Below are positions 36,012 through 48,900 of a DNA stretch of 64,000 nt, piece by piece. Under the pieces are notes generated by a model. The model had not been told where the DNA came from. It was given only the letters and a program-made list of their open reading frames with translations, and searched no databases. The stretch is from Aquanectria penicillioides. Its lineage: Eukaryota; Ascomycota; Sordariomycetes; Hypocreales; Nectriaceae. Position numbers and translations under genes: made by a program. Every line of letters starts with the position of its first letter. Positions within the stretch are counted from its first letter, which is position 1. The stretch covers positions 6,386,001 through 6,450,000 of the forward strand of contig PYIU01000002.1 in the NCBI GenBank assembly GCA_003415625.1. Direction: 5' to 3'.

Positions 36012-39000
36012 TTGCAAGTATTAAGCAATTTCGGAATGAGAACCCAGGTGCCACAAGTCTCATACCACTCAAGGAATAACTTGCCACACATCGAAGAGAC
36101 TTCTCAAAATGTACTACAAAGCCTCGAACAGAACGTGCCCAGCAGCGGTCTGAGTAACTACGGTGCTGGATCTCAATACAACGCCCCAGGAGGGATCCAA
36201 AATAACAACACGTGCAGTGGAAACCGATTTTCGACGATATGCAATATCGGAGACTGCGAGAATGTCAATGCGTCCAGTAAGTGAAAGGTGTAATCCATGG
36301 CCAACATGATTGAATTGAGACTTTGCATGTTATAATACTTTGGGTATCTGTAGACTCGGGACGCGGAAAGTCTGTTCTCACAAAGCACCTCGCCGATTCG
36401 GTTCTTCCCAGCTCAGAGTCTGGAGCAGTGTGCTACTTTTTCTTCAAGGACGACTTTGCCAACCAAGAAAGTGTTGTTTGCGCATTGTGCTGTATCCTGA
36501 GGCAGTTAGTTGTTCATGAAGAAGCCAGACCTGCATTTCGAACAAATTTTGAAGCGATCCGTAATCGGAGGAGACATGACGACCAACTCATTTGGTGAAC
36601 TTTGGAAAATCCTCCTGGATGTTGCAGCTGATAAAAATGTTGGTGAAATCATCTGTCTTCCTGACGCATTTGACGAATGCGAGGATGCTGAGAGAATCCA
36701 GCTTTCTGAGACGCTTTGCCTGCTGTATAAAGTTGACAGAAACTCCAGCTTGGAATTTCTTATAACTAGTCGGCCGTATGATCGAATTCGTCGTGGCTTC
36801 CACCCACTCGAGACCTCCAGTTTTCCAGTTATTCGTCTGAGCGGAGAAAGCGATTCTGAAATCGAGAAGATTTCCGCAGAGATCGATCTTGTCATCAAAG
36901 CGAGGGTTCGGGACATCGAACTCGAAGAATCTGAACGAGAATTTCTCTTGAAACAGTTCCTACGAGTTCCAAACCGGAAATATCTTTGGGCGCATCTTGT
37001 ACTGGGTTTAATCGAGACCGACATTGACATCGACAAAATGCGAATAGCTTAGATGACTGCCCAACTCCCTCAAACAGTAGACGACGCATCCGAGAGGATA
37101 TTGTCCGAAAGCTGCCATCTAGAAAAAGCTAATAAACTGCCTCATGCCATTGTTGTAGCAAGACGACCCCTGATATTGGAAGAAATGGCTGTGGTGTTGT
37201 CCCTTTAGGAAGGCCATCGATGCTCCTCTGATATCGCCCCCCAGTCAGAAAAGCGACTCCCCGGAAAGTTACGAGACATTTGCGGACTCATAACAAATTT
37301 TACACCCCAAAATCTACTTGCTTCACCAAACGATGAAGGAATTTTTGGTTCCAGATCGTGAAGCGAGTATCTGGAATCGCCCTGGTCAAGCATTGATGTG
37401 GGAACGCTCATTAAGGATACATGAGGCTCACCTGATTCTCGCAAACATATGCGTTTGGTATCTCCCCCTAGAAGAGTTCAGGCATATCACTTCCGGTGGA
37501 ATCGAATCATCCTCTCAACTCGTGGTGAAGTACAAGTTTCTTGAGTATTCGGTAAACTACTGGGCCGGCTATTTTCGAGAAATATCAATTGAGAAATAGG
37601 AACAACTTTCAAATTTGGCATGCGATCTGGCCTGTGTTGGGCCCGGGGCCAAGCAAATTGGATCCATATATATTGGTCAACCACAGGCACCTAGTTTCCA
37701 AAAAGAATCACTGCCTTCATGATTGCATCTTATTGTGAATTGAGAACCGTGGTGAAGCCCTTTCTTATCATGGATACTGCGAGTCTCAACTATCAGGATG
37801 AAACATACTGGGTGATCAGCTCTCTTTTGGGCTGCAAGCAACAGATTTGACGTGGTTGTCATGCAATTGATTCAAGGTGTCGCTGGCGGCCCGAAGGTCT
37901 TCAAGCTACTTTTTAGAAAAGGGTCAACAGTCAACTTATGGCCGAACACCGTTGACATATGCTGTTTTCATTCAGGGGATTGCTATTATTAAAGCTTTGG
38001 TTAAAGCTGGAGCTCAAGTTGACATTGCAGATCAACTAAGAGTGACACCATTATCCTATGCTGTGTGTAGTGGAAACAGGAAAGTGATAGAGCCCCTGTT
38101 GAAAAGAGGAACCGAAAAAAAGCCAGAGGAAGAAATAATACCAGAGCTTCTTTGAGTAGCTGCCTCGAAAGATCAAACAGCTGTCTTCAAAATGCTCCTC
38201 GAAACGGGAAAAGCAGATGTTGATGCAAGGGATGCTAATGGCTTCACAGCGCTTTGCCATTCAATCTCTAAAGGACATGTAGATTCGACTAGAATGCCTG
38301 TTGAAATCGGCAAAGCCAATGTTGATTGGGATGCACCTCGTTCGCCCTGCAACCCACTTGCCATTGCCACCACCAACAGGAGGATGGATATAGCCCAAAT
38401 ACTAATTGAGCTTGGCAGAGCTGATGTTGACCAATTTTGTATTGTTGATGAAACACCTCTTCACGCGGCTATCAAAAACGGGGATAGGAATATGATTCAA
38501 ATGCTAATCGAGATTGGCAAGGCCGACGCCAACAAATCAACCAGTATTGGCGCAACACTGCTTTGCTGTGCCATTAGCAGGGGGGGGGGCAAAAAGAAAT
38601 AGCCCAAATGCTCATTGAGATTGGCAGGGCTGACGTCAAGCAACTATCTGAAGAGGGCCAAACGCCTCTTTTTCTGGCCATCAGAAGCCAAGATATGCAC
38701 ATAGTTCAAACGCTAATCCAGACTGGCGAGCTCGACATCTTCCAAACATCTGGTGGCGGTTTCACACGTCTTGGCCTGACAGCTACTTGGGGATTTCTGG
38801 ACATGGCTCAATTGTTAATTGAGACTAGCAAGGTTAGGATTGATGAACCACAGAGCCATGGTGGGACACCACTTCATGGTGCAGCCATGAACGGATACAA
38901 AGATATTGTCAAACTTCTGGTTGTCACCGGTAGAGCTGATATCGAGGTGAAAGATGATTCCGGTTGGACACCACTTTAATTGAGGGCAGAAATTGGAAGG

Positions 39001-39689
39001 TTGTTCAAGTCCTAGTTAAGACAGCCACGGAGAATGGGGACACAAGAGATAAATCTATTGATGTGCTGATTTTCGCGGCGGCAGAAAAGGCAACCATAGA
39101 CCTGGGCATGTTGAAGATGCTCGTTACCGTTAGGCCATCTCTTTACAATGTGGATCGAAATGGGAGAAAACTTTTCTTTACGGTTGTTGGAGAAGGTCAT
39201 ACCAACTTAGCTGAATTTCTATTAGATAACTATGAAGCGGATATTGACAGAAAAGACTATCGGGGATAGACGCCAATAATGTGTGCAGCTGCAAAGGGGC
39301 ATATGGCGGTTGTGATGATGCTTTTGAATCGAAAGGGCATAAATGTTCGCGAAAGGAACAACAATGACCAGGGACTTCTCTATTGGGTTTCAAGGCATGG
39401 ATGGACTAGTGTAGTAGATCATATTAGGAGACGAGCGTGGGGAAGCACGCCGCGCGATGCTCAGGTGGTAGAAGAGAACCGAGTTGAAGTTGACGTTAGA
39501 CTCTCGGTTGACATTTTGGCATGGGAAATTAAGCGCGGATGGTTGTCGTCCGTTTTGTTTGGTACACAAATCTGGCATTTGACTGGTATCAAGCCAGAAC
39601 AGAGAGCCAGAACAGAGGTAGCAGATAGAAGGGTTCCCGTGTCATCTCCCGCCATGCATGGCATTACTCACGCTGATAACTCTAATTGA
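36012..39689 (+). pseudogene. NACHT–ankyrin NLR (STAND) gene, degraded
   Basis: Pieces of a fungal NOD-like receptor lie in order. At 36012–36284 is a linker with the QYNAPGGIQNNNTCSGNRF motif that precedes NACHT domains in such proteins. The P-loop DSGRGKSVLTKHL is at 36353–36391 and Walker B IICLPDAFDECED near 36648. Next come LITSRPYDRIRRGF, the LPQTVDDASERIL segment near 37065, and a winged-helix-like block with KIYLLHQTMKEFLV near 37311. At least eight ankyrin-like repeats follow from about 37.9 to 39.4 kb, with the recurrent core LIEIGKADV. Stops interrupt at 37050–37052, 37206–37208, 38153–38155 and 39267–39269. The frame shifts near 36.55, 37.3, 37.6–37.87, 38.58 (a run of 10 G) and 38.98 kb. 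No N-terminal effector domain or ATG is found: the transposon's end lies 30 bp upstream. Intact relatives act in self/non-self recognition and programmed cell death. Confidence 0.9.
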
Positions 39690-41097
39690 GGGTTCCTGTC
39701 AACCCCATTACACACACATCTCACATCTCACATAATTAACGCCCGCAGAGGTCCCTTACCGTCGCATTTTCCCCATGCCACTTGCCGCGCCAATACCCGG
39801 CAGCATGGGAACATGGGCGACGCATGGGCTCAAAAGACGACCGGGCCCCCACCCGGCCCCACAACCGACCTCATTCCCCGGCCGCCCCACTCCGTTCATG
39901 TCGGGTCCAATCCGTCCAATCCTCACCACCACCACCACCACACCTCAGCCCCAAACGCACCCAAACTTATCGTCCTCAAAATCCCGACCCTCGCAGATTT
40001 CTTCTGGAACACTGCTATCGCCCTTCCAATTTTTAGTACATGTACAGTCTACATTCCGAAACCCTGTCTCTCACGCCGCATCCCCACTCACACCTGCAGC
40101 GGATGGAGAGTGCGTCCCCACCACACTTCGGCGTCCTTGCAAACACCTCACACACACACCCGCTTGTTGGTAGTCCCCGATCGCAACCCGCCCACAGACG
40201 CCAGGGACACAGATGCAAGTCTCACCCCAGTCCGCCCCTCAGCCCTAGGCAGAAGGCAAAAAAAAAAAACAAAAAAACAAGTCCGCATTGGCCCGCACTC
40301 TCGCGCCGTCGATCATAGACACACAGACATACGGAGGCGTCCAAGTCGCCCCGCCGCGCGGTGCGGGATGTGGGCTTCTCTGGGGAATGCATTAGCCCTC
40401 ATCAACTCATCAACTCAAATAAACAACCCGTGTACTCAGAACAACCAATAAATTGTTTGGTAATGTCAGGTATCTATCTGGCTTGGTTGGAGCCGCCTCC
40501 AAGGGCTGCGATTAGGCTAGTCCGCATCGAGTATTGAAATGAGAGCCTCCCACCCTCACGGATGCGCAGGGTGCTGCCCCCGGCTTCCTGTGTTATCCCC
40601 GTGCCTTATCAGTTCCGGGGTAGGCTATCTATCTCCCTGCAACACCTTCGGCGAAGACCGTAGTGCGATGCGACTAACATGGGTCCGTTGACAATCATCA
40701 GCGCTTCTCTTGAAGCCGTCATGAGGCTAGAAGGCTGGTCAGCTAGCTATCATCATCAATATCGTCTACGAGATCATGGTATTATCGTCCCTCACTGGTC
40801 ACCAGACTGGCAATCAACTAACTTTCCGGACTTGAATCGCGAATCCCGAACCTCGCCCGTATCTACCACCAATTCACAAAAAGACAACGACGAATTTAGC
40901 GGAACTGGCTTCATGTGCAAAGTATGTAACATAGTCTTCGTATATTGGGTATAATCTCATCATTCAACCTGCCATGAGGCTCAACGGCCGCCTCTTAAAC
41001 ATGTGTGCATCTCAAACCCAAAACATGTCGACTTTATGTACCAGAAGCATTATTTAGAAATGTGCGCAATATAAACTACCTAAATCGCAATGGACCT
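39690..41097. other. Intergenic region, no gene recognised
   Basis: Between the NLR pseudogene and the permease. CCACCA/CACACA-rich stretches near 39.9–40.2 kb leave several frames open on the plus strand, but the products are low-complexity Pro/His/Arg sequences without domains. A-runs lie at 40258–40269. The right part is 3' flank of the permease gene. Confidence 0.55.
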
Positions 41098-42905
41098 TTA
41101 CTTGTTGCGGAAGAGTCCCACCAACTGGCCCATCTCAACCCAGAAGCCCACAGCAGGCTCAGTGAAGGTGGCCTCATAAGCCTCGATTTGGGGTCGTTCA
41201 AAGACCAGGTCGACTTCAGATGGGCGGATGTAGCGGGTGCGCTTAATCAGCTTCCAGCCGATGAACAGGATGGGAGCCACAATTTGCATGGTGTAGTTGG
41301 AGAAGAAGCTCTCGACGCTTGGGGGCGTGAAGGAGCTGTAGCCATAGAAGATGGCCATGATGAATTGGAAGACGAATGCAATGATGGCACCCCAGGGCTG
41401 GAAGCGACCATAGTAAGGCAGCTTTGTGCGGTCGAAGCCCTGAACCTGGGTGGCGCGGTAGTAGTTGAAGAAGGTGATGCCCATGATGAGGTAATTGATG
41501 AGAGAGCCACCCGTCATGATGTTGATGAGCCAGGTGAGCACCTTGGAAGAGCTGTTGCTGAGCTGCAGGAAGGAGAGGAAGGGAAAGATCATGACAATGC
41601 AGAAGCAGTAGATGGGCACACCCTGCTTGGTGCATTTTCGCAGGAAGGCGGGGGCACGGCCCTCAAGGGCGAGCGAATAGAGCGATCGAGTGGCACAGTA
41701 GGTATAGGTGTTGCCGGCCGAGAAGATGGAGGTAATCATCAGGGCGTTGACAATGTGGGGGAGCACCTTGATCTTCATGTTGTCCATGGCGATGACATAG
41801 GGCGAGGCAGCAGCAGTACCGCCGCTCTTGGTACCCTCACGGTAGATAGCGGACAGGACGGGGTCATCCCAAGGGCACACAATGCCGACGGCAAGGGCAC
41901 CGACAATGAAGAAGAAGCAGAATCGGTAGTAGACAGTCTTGAAGGCAGACTTAATGAAGATGCTGGGGCGTTTGGACTCGGCAGCAACCATGGAGATGTA
42001 CTCGGGTCCGACGATACAGAAACCGGCAGACCAGAGAGCAGTGAGGAATCCTTCGAAACGACCGAGGTCGCCTGTTGTGTGCCATTCGGCGAAAGCACCA
42101 GGGGGGTTCTTCCAGTGGCGGAAGCCATAGGCATCGTTCTGGGGGTTGCCACCCACCATGGTGATGAAGGTGAAGCAGAAGAGGATCAAGATCAGGATGA
42201 CCTTGCCACCAGAGAGCCAAAATTCAGCCTCTCCATAAGCGCGAACGGCCAAGACGTTGAGAAGACTATATTGACACGGGCAAATGTTAGCACGTGGGCA
42301 CTGGGGAAAGGGAAGAGTGAATCGCAGGAATCGTCGGCCTAGGGAGTCGCATTGGGCATAGCAACGGCACAGCCAAGACAAAGAGAAAGGTGAGATCACT
42401 CCTAGAGGGTTGGCTCTTACGCGTAACAAACAATGACGGCGGCACAAATACCAGCCGTTGGGCCTGGGTCGGTGACTTTGTCGCTCCAGAAGGAAATGAC
42501 TAGGTTCAGGGCCGTAATCTCGAAAGGAATCAGGATCGCCTCGTAGAAGAAGAAGTTCCAGCCAGCAGTGAAGCCAAGGGCATCGTCAACCCAGTGACCA
42601 GCCAGACGAATGAAACCACCGGAGATGGGCATGTAGGTGCTCATTTCGGCAATGCTGTTGTTGACGAAGGCCAGGACGATGGAGTAAAGGGTGTAAGCAA
42701 TAAACAAGCTGGCGGGACCACCTTTAGCGAGGGCACCACCGATACTGACGAAGAGCGCAGTACCAATGGAACCACCAATGGCGACGAGCTGGACTTGTCT
42801 GTTATCGAGACGTCGTTGAAGACCATCTGCGTTCTCGGCGCCCTCAGCCAGAAAATCTGGGCTGGAGGTAGCCTCGAACTTGGGCGCCTTCTCCTCGTCG
42901 GACAT
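41098..42905 (-). CDS. Amino acid permease (APC superfamily, fungal YAT family)
   Basis: Two exons (42905–42421 and 42265–41098) give 550 residues. A short acidic cytosolic N-terminus leads into the family signature LDNRQVQLVAIGGSIGTALF in the first helix, then SIAEMSTYMPISGGFIRLAG and GWNFFFYEAILIPFEITALN, and about twelve hydrophobic segments in total. Proteins of this family import amino acids with protons across the plasma membrane. The MSTYMPISGGFIRLAGHWVD block resembles Dip5-type dicarboxylic amino acid permeases, but specificity is not assigned. The start at 42905 (MSDEEKAP) is preferred over an upstream in-frame ATG at 42926, which lies in leader-like sequence. The second exon contains no TTA, CTA or TCA codon, a sign of strong expression. 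An upstream TACCT-rich inverted repeat lies at 43308–43416. Confidence 0.94.
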
Positions 42906-45900
42906 TGTGTCGGAGTGAGGGCGCAAAAGGTAAGCGCAAGTGTTATACGGTCGTCCGGGGACGAATTGTAGATATGCGACCGAGCCGTGAGCGGTTGGAG
43001 GGCGAGAGGAGGGGTTGAAGCTGACCGGCCAAGAGGGAGTCGAAGCGAATCGAGTCCGGGCAAGAGGCCAAGGTCAAGATGAAAACCAATCAACTGGGAC
43101 CTGCGCGCAACGAAGAAGGCAGGACGAGGCTGAATTGGAAGAATGGGAGGAGGTAGAAGAGGCAGAAGGAGTGGGTAGAGTCGAGGGAAAGAAAAAGTGA
43201 GACTCGAGGATGGGCGACGTTGAGGATAATAAGTAGTGGACGAAATGTCGCAAGGGTACGTTTCCCAGACATGCAAGAGCTGGCTACAGGCTAGTCTGAG
43301 CTCCTTCCCTACCTACTTTACCTTACCCTGCCTTGCACCTACCTTACCTTGCCTCTAGGTAAGTAGATGATCAGGCAAAGACAAGGTAAGGTAAGGTTAG
43401 GTAAGGTAAGGTAAGGCACATTGGTCGCAATTACTGTACATGGAGGAAGGCGTGTTTGGGAACAAGCTGGGAATCCACACTAAGACCGCCGGTGGCCATG
43501 ACCCGAGCTAGTGGGGGCCCTAAAGGCAGGCAGGAGTGGAGCAGACACAGGTCTCTTGCTCGCTGTGCTCACCATTCCAGTGTTTGAGGTTACGTGTGGC
43601 ATAGGTACCCACAGCGGCGACGGCGCTAGGCACTGTGACCTCGCCACAAAGTACCCATGGGTGTAGCAAGGCCCCGAGTGGATGTCCGGAGGATGACCCA
43701 CTTATGTAGCCGTGTGTGTGTGCTGCAGTACGAGGTTTCCCTCGAGGACGGGAGCAAGCCCATTGCAGGACTGGCGGACTTGCGTGGATGGAGATGGGGA
43801 GGAACGAATGGATGGATGGACGGACGGGGATTCGGGGCACTCGCAGGAAGCTTGTACTATTGACATTGTTGCATTCTGCGCTGTGCTGTGTTGCGTCGCA
43901 GTCGCCCGATGCATGCCGGGGGATGATCATACATAGGGGAGCGGGATGGGATGAGATGGGATGGGATGCTGGGACCCATGATAGCGATATGCCTGATACC
44001 AGGTTTGGGTTTGGCTCCCGCTGTTGTCTTGTTGCTCTGTTGGGACCTCACTTATCTTGGGACTGATAGCTCCGGAGACATGGATCGTGATAGGGACATT
44101 GGCAGGGGGAAGATCAAAACTCGTGTGTTTTTGGAGAGTGGGCATCCGCATTGAGAATCAAGAGGCTCAAAGGAGAAGGGGGGTTGAGAAGCCTCTTTCT
44201 TTGCTTGAGACGATTATATCCAGCTGTGCGCGCTGTTGACCGGCATCTTGTGTGTTGCTCTCCTTCTTCTTTTCCCTTCTCTGCTCTCTGCCTCTGACAG
44301 CCTCTCGCTCGACACCAACAAACACCAAGCCCGAGAAACGAAAACTCGTCATCCATCAACTCGTCCACTTTTGTTGCGCAATTCTCATCTACCTCTAAAT
44401 GCCTTTTTTCACTGCTAAACTCGGCTCGACTCAAAACATCTGAACTCGCATTTGACCGGTTGTGCAATCTCTCAATTTGCTTTCAGGTCGAGCAGTTCCG
44501 TCTTGGCTCGCCCATCAGCCAATCCTTCAATACAATTACAAACGAATACTCAACATCGGAACAGCATTCCCCCATTCCTCACCCACTCTTGTGACAACGC
44601 TTGGCTCGGCGTGGGCTAATAAGCCAACCTAACGTGACGATGAGCTTTGGTGTACCCAAACGACAATGCACCACCCATGGTCCTGCCCAGTCAAAACGTC
44701 AAACCATGGCCATGACTGAGCGCCCATGATCCATGATGGATGGGGATGGGATGGGATGGAGGCCCCATGGAGACATAGAGACTCGACCCTTGCGCATACG
44801 GAGACGGCCATGCCATGGTGGAGGGGTGGATCCCTGTCTTCCCCTCTCTGTTTTGTCTGTCCGTGTTCCCCAGTGCGCCTCTCCCATGTTTGTGGCCCAT
44901 TACTCGTTGGTTGGCGATAACGACCCCCTGCCGAGAGATACGGCGGGTCTTGTCCTATCCAGACGCTCCGTCTACGTCAATGCCTGGCCACCGCGCACGA
45001 GAGAAGTGAGTCGAGCAGTCGCCACGACCCGATACTCAATGAGGGCTTCCAGCCAATTCGTCTCGAGGCAGCTTACTCATTGAAATCAAACAAAGGAAAA
45101 TCGAACCAAATGCCCGAATCTCTTGAAGTTTCATGAAACTCCGTATGACGTAGGTACAGGCCGAACCACTAAGCCTTGGAGAGGGGCTGGTGGCGGCGGA
45201 GGAGGACGATGAGGAGGGGAGATGGCAGGTATCCATCCATACTGTCAGCTCCTCTGGACGCCAACGGTGGCGCTGAAAATGCCCTGTGGAGTCCGCTGGA
45301 GAGTGTCCGAGGCACCCTAAGATCCCTCTGGGCAGAGCCCCTGCCACAGCTCATCACAGGGAGGTTTTAGTGGTGCAACTGCTGTCCGTTGCCCTGTAGC
45401 GCCTTAGCGCAGGTGAGAGGCCCCCCTAAAGTACGCCCTGCCCCTCCGACGGTCGCTGGACACCTTCCGTAGCCCCTCCAGCTGTGCTGGTACCGGGCAC
45501 ATAATAGCCTCCTCTGTGCCACGGGGCTATCTTAACACCTAGCATCCCCGACCTAGGCTCCTCTGCCTTCCCCACTCGCTTGGGCCAACCAGATCCCCCG
45601 GGGCCAGGGGCCAGGCTGAAGTTCTCTAGCGTGGGCCATGATGGTCGTGGTTGTGGTAGCGGTAGTAATGGCCCCATGCCATGCACGCAGCACGAGCATG
45701 CCCATGTTCATGTATTGTACGCAAGGGTTCGGGGCCCCGTTCGTTGGCTGAAAGAACATACGGCTGGGGACGCCAAGGGGCCCACGCGGTACCCTTTTGT
45801 TTGGTTCGTTTCGGAGCCCAGAGCACGAAGGAGGAAAAAAAAAATGAGAAGCATTGTGACGTCACAGTTGGGGGAGCACTTCCATCACCTGCCCGAATCG

Positions 45901-48900
45901 TCTGAGGAGTGCAGAAGGAAGGCACACACAGCGCGATGGGCAAGAGGGTGCAAAACAACAGCGGGCCGGTAAAACGCCAAGGTAGGAGGGACGGACCCTG
46001 CTAGGAGCACCGGAACTTTTTTTGTTAGTGGCTTCAAGAAAGAGAGTTTAGTATTTTTGGTATGGGATACCTTGCGAAAAGTAAGAGATTGCGCTGTGAA
46101 CTCGGCACCTCGTACCCATGTACTCATCAAATAAAGGTTGATCAAGTGGCAGGTAGGTAGGGAGTGCCAGTCAGTCCCAGTGATGCGGTTCTAGCTGGGC
46201 GTGCTAGGTTGGAAGGAGGCGTGGGCTGGACGTACAGGCAGGCGATAATGTCGCGTGCTCCACGCCAACCTGAAATGATCGCCGCCCAAGAGGACGGGAG
46301 CCATGTTGACGGCATGGAAGAAGCGATAGAAACAATGGAAGCGACTGACATCGATGCAAGCAAGTGTGTGCGACCAGGATCGCGAAGCCCGAATCTCGAC
46401 TGTACCTAACACTTGGCCCTCCCACCCTCCCGTTGCTCACCTCACGATACTTTGCCCTGGTTTAGCTCAACGAGGTAATGTTATGCTATCTTTGCCCGAT
46501 TCCCTCAAAACGCCGACTCACCTTCCCCCTTCCCCCGCTTGACGGCGTATTTCCTCTCTCCCTGTCCAATCGTCCACCTCACCTTTGGCTCGATAAGATA
46601 CCTAGTATCGTCTGCTTTCATCTCGGTGTTGTGGTGGCTTCGGTTCGGCTTCTGCTTCCTCCCCGCCGTTCTCGGGACCATGGACAATCGCCAGTGCCTT
46701 TTAACTCACCACCACCACTTCGTGTACCTTGCTGCCGTCGAGGGTACATCTGGCCCTGCTCAACGGGCCCAGTCTCAAGTGTCACAGGCCCACTCACACT
46801 CTACAAAACCACACAATTCCCGTCGCGCCACAAGTCTTGGCGTAGAATAGACCGACGTCACTGTAAAAGAGTCGGCCCCGTCAGATTACTCCTACTGTGT
46901 AGACGGCGGTGTCCATGTGCGCGATGATCGATGCGTTGGGGCCTGGATCCAGACACGAATGCAGAAAGATGCTGGTCCCATGTCAGATTCGTGCATCTGT
47001 GGAGCAATTAGACCGTCAGCTCATGCAACGCTGTTCCGTGCCATGGGTCAGCGGGCATGTCGAGGAGGTCTGTCAAGAGCGAATGCGGGAGAGCCACCAA
47101 CATCGTGACCACGACTCTGAGCATTGAAACTACCACCAACGAGCTCTAATTAGCCACTCACAACCCCTTGGCTGATTAAGTGGTTGATCCTCCGCAACCA
47201 TGTATCCATCCAAGCACGGACTGTCCGAATATTGCACGATGCCACGATCCTCGCTCACTTGAGGGGGGAAGGGGAAGGATGTGCTGCAGTTTATGTAGGG
47301 GAGCTCGGCTGTTGACAGACATCCTATGAAACTTTCAACGGGCATCCTGTCATTATCTCTTCTAATCTCTGGCCAACTGTGATGCTAGTTAGTTGTTACA
47401 CTACATAGTTGTCTCTTTTCACGAACTCCTGCGTGAGCTTAGGTGGGTGGTATCTATTAACATGCTCTTTCCATTACGACATGGCCAGATCCGCACGCTC
47501 ATAGCTCAGAAAAGCCCATTCGAGGCTACAACACGATGTTCGGATCGTCCCCTTGTTCCTGGTCGTGTGGGGAGTGCGAGCGTTCAATCTGTGAGCGACT
47601 CTTAACTAGAACTGGGGTCAAGGAACATGCTACCCGCCTTCTCTCTCCTGGCCTCCGGACTGGGACAGGTTCGGGCATTGTTGAGAAAGAAGCCTAGCAG
47701 CCGAGTCCCAAACCACCAATGGGTCGGATGCAGATGAGCTTCGGCAACGGTGCTGATCCTTGCCTGCAGCAGAGCACAAGTCTCTCCTTCTAATTTTTGA
47801 ATTGTACTGGGCTTCTGCTGCAAGTACCTTTTTTGGATTTGGCCCACCAAGCCTCATGGGTTTTCAAGATGGGCGCCAGTTCTTTGCCTCTATCTCAAGC
47901 TTGCTCCCGCCACTTCTTACTCCATGACACACACATTTTGATATCGACAACACATCTGCAACCTCTCAGACTCACGGAGCGGCTCCAGTGACATTGAGTG
48001 GCTGTCCGAGACCTTTCGGTGCTTCCGATCAATTCACGTGCGACCGTCTTGCATGCCACCGTCGGGACGAGCGCCTCACGCGCCTGTTGATTTATCGGAG
48101 ACAAAGCACTCGCTGCTAGCCGTTGAAGCCTCTCGTACGGAGTACAGACGCTCAGCCTCTCCTCCCCCATATGGACAGCCGCATTGCCCCCCGTTTGTGG
48201 ACTGGCTCCATGGCGTCTTTTCCGTCTTTCCAGGCCCCATCACGGGTCTGCAAATTACCAGTCAGCTCCAGGGTTTAGCGAGTAAACCCACCCTTGTCGC
48301 CGGCTAGGCACCCAATAATCCGTCTGGAACTGTGCTATAGCCTCTGGCCAGGTCCCAGGATCCAAGACGGGGCCCGGTAGTCCCACTTGACGGATTTTTT
48401 TTTTTTCGTCGTTGGCCCCGTCAGGGTCCAATCCCATGATCCTCTCGGCCTTGCGACCGCAACGCCGTCTTACCTCCTGCACCCCGTCCCGTCCCAGGAA
48501 ACACGTTGCGCCCCCCGTCCATTACGGCCTCGCCGCCCCTCCATGACTGGAGCAACCCGGTAGCCGGGCGTCGAGGACGGACGGAGTAGCCCATTTCACG
48601 AGGTGTGTACCGCCACGTCCAAAAAGTTATAGTTACAAAACGATTAGGACGGGCATGTGGCAATCCTCACGTGCCCGTCTGCGACACAACCACCTCAGCT
48701 TTCATCTCGAACACTCATACAGGGGATCATAGGCCTGGCCTGACCATTGACGCGGTACATTCGATTTGGGCAATCCGAACCCAGCTGGACGGCAGAGGCC
48801 ATCTGAGGGCTCGGGTGGGCTTGGGACTGGGCCCGAGATTGACGAAGGAAGGGAAGGGGGACGCTGCAAGCTGGCACTCAACCGATCCACTGCCTGCTGC

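Noticed and set aside
37861..39420. Repeated units that might suggest a CRISPR or satellite array
   Set aside because: The periodicity is about 100 bp and translates to ankyrin repeats. Neither identical direct repeats nor unique spacers are present.
41005..42342. Plus-strand open frame of 445 codons opposite the permease
   Set aside because: Same cause as the eEF3 antisense frame. The true gene is the minus-strand permease with clear transmembrane signature motifs.
43308..43420. Telomere-like sequence (GGTAAGGTTAGG)
   Set aside because: The units are AAGGT/TACCT pentamers and an inverted repeat, not tandem TTAGGG. It lies inside a gene-bearing chromosome arm.
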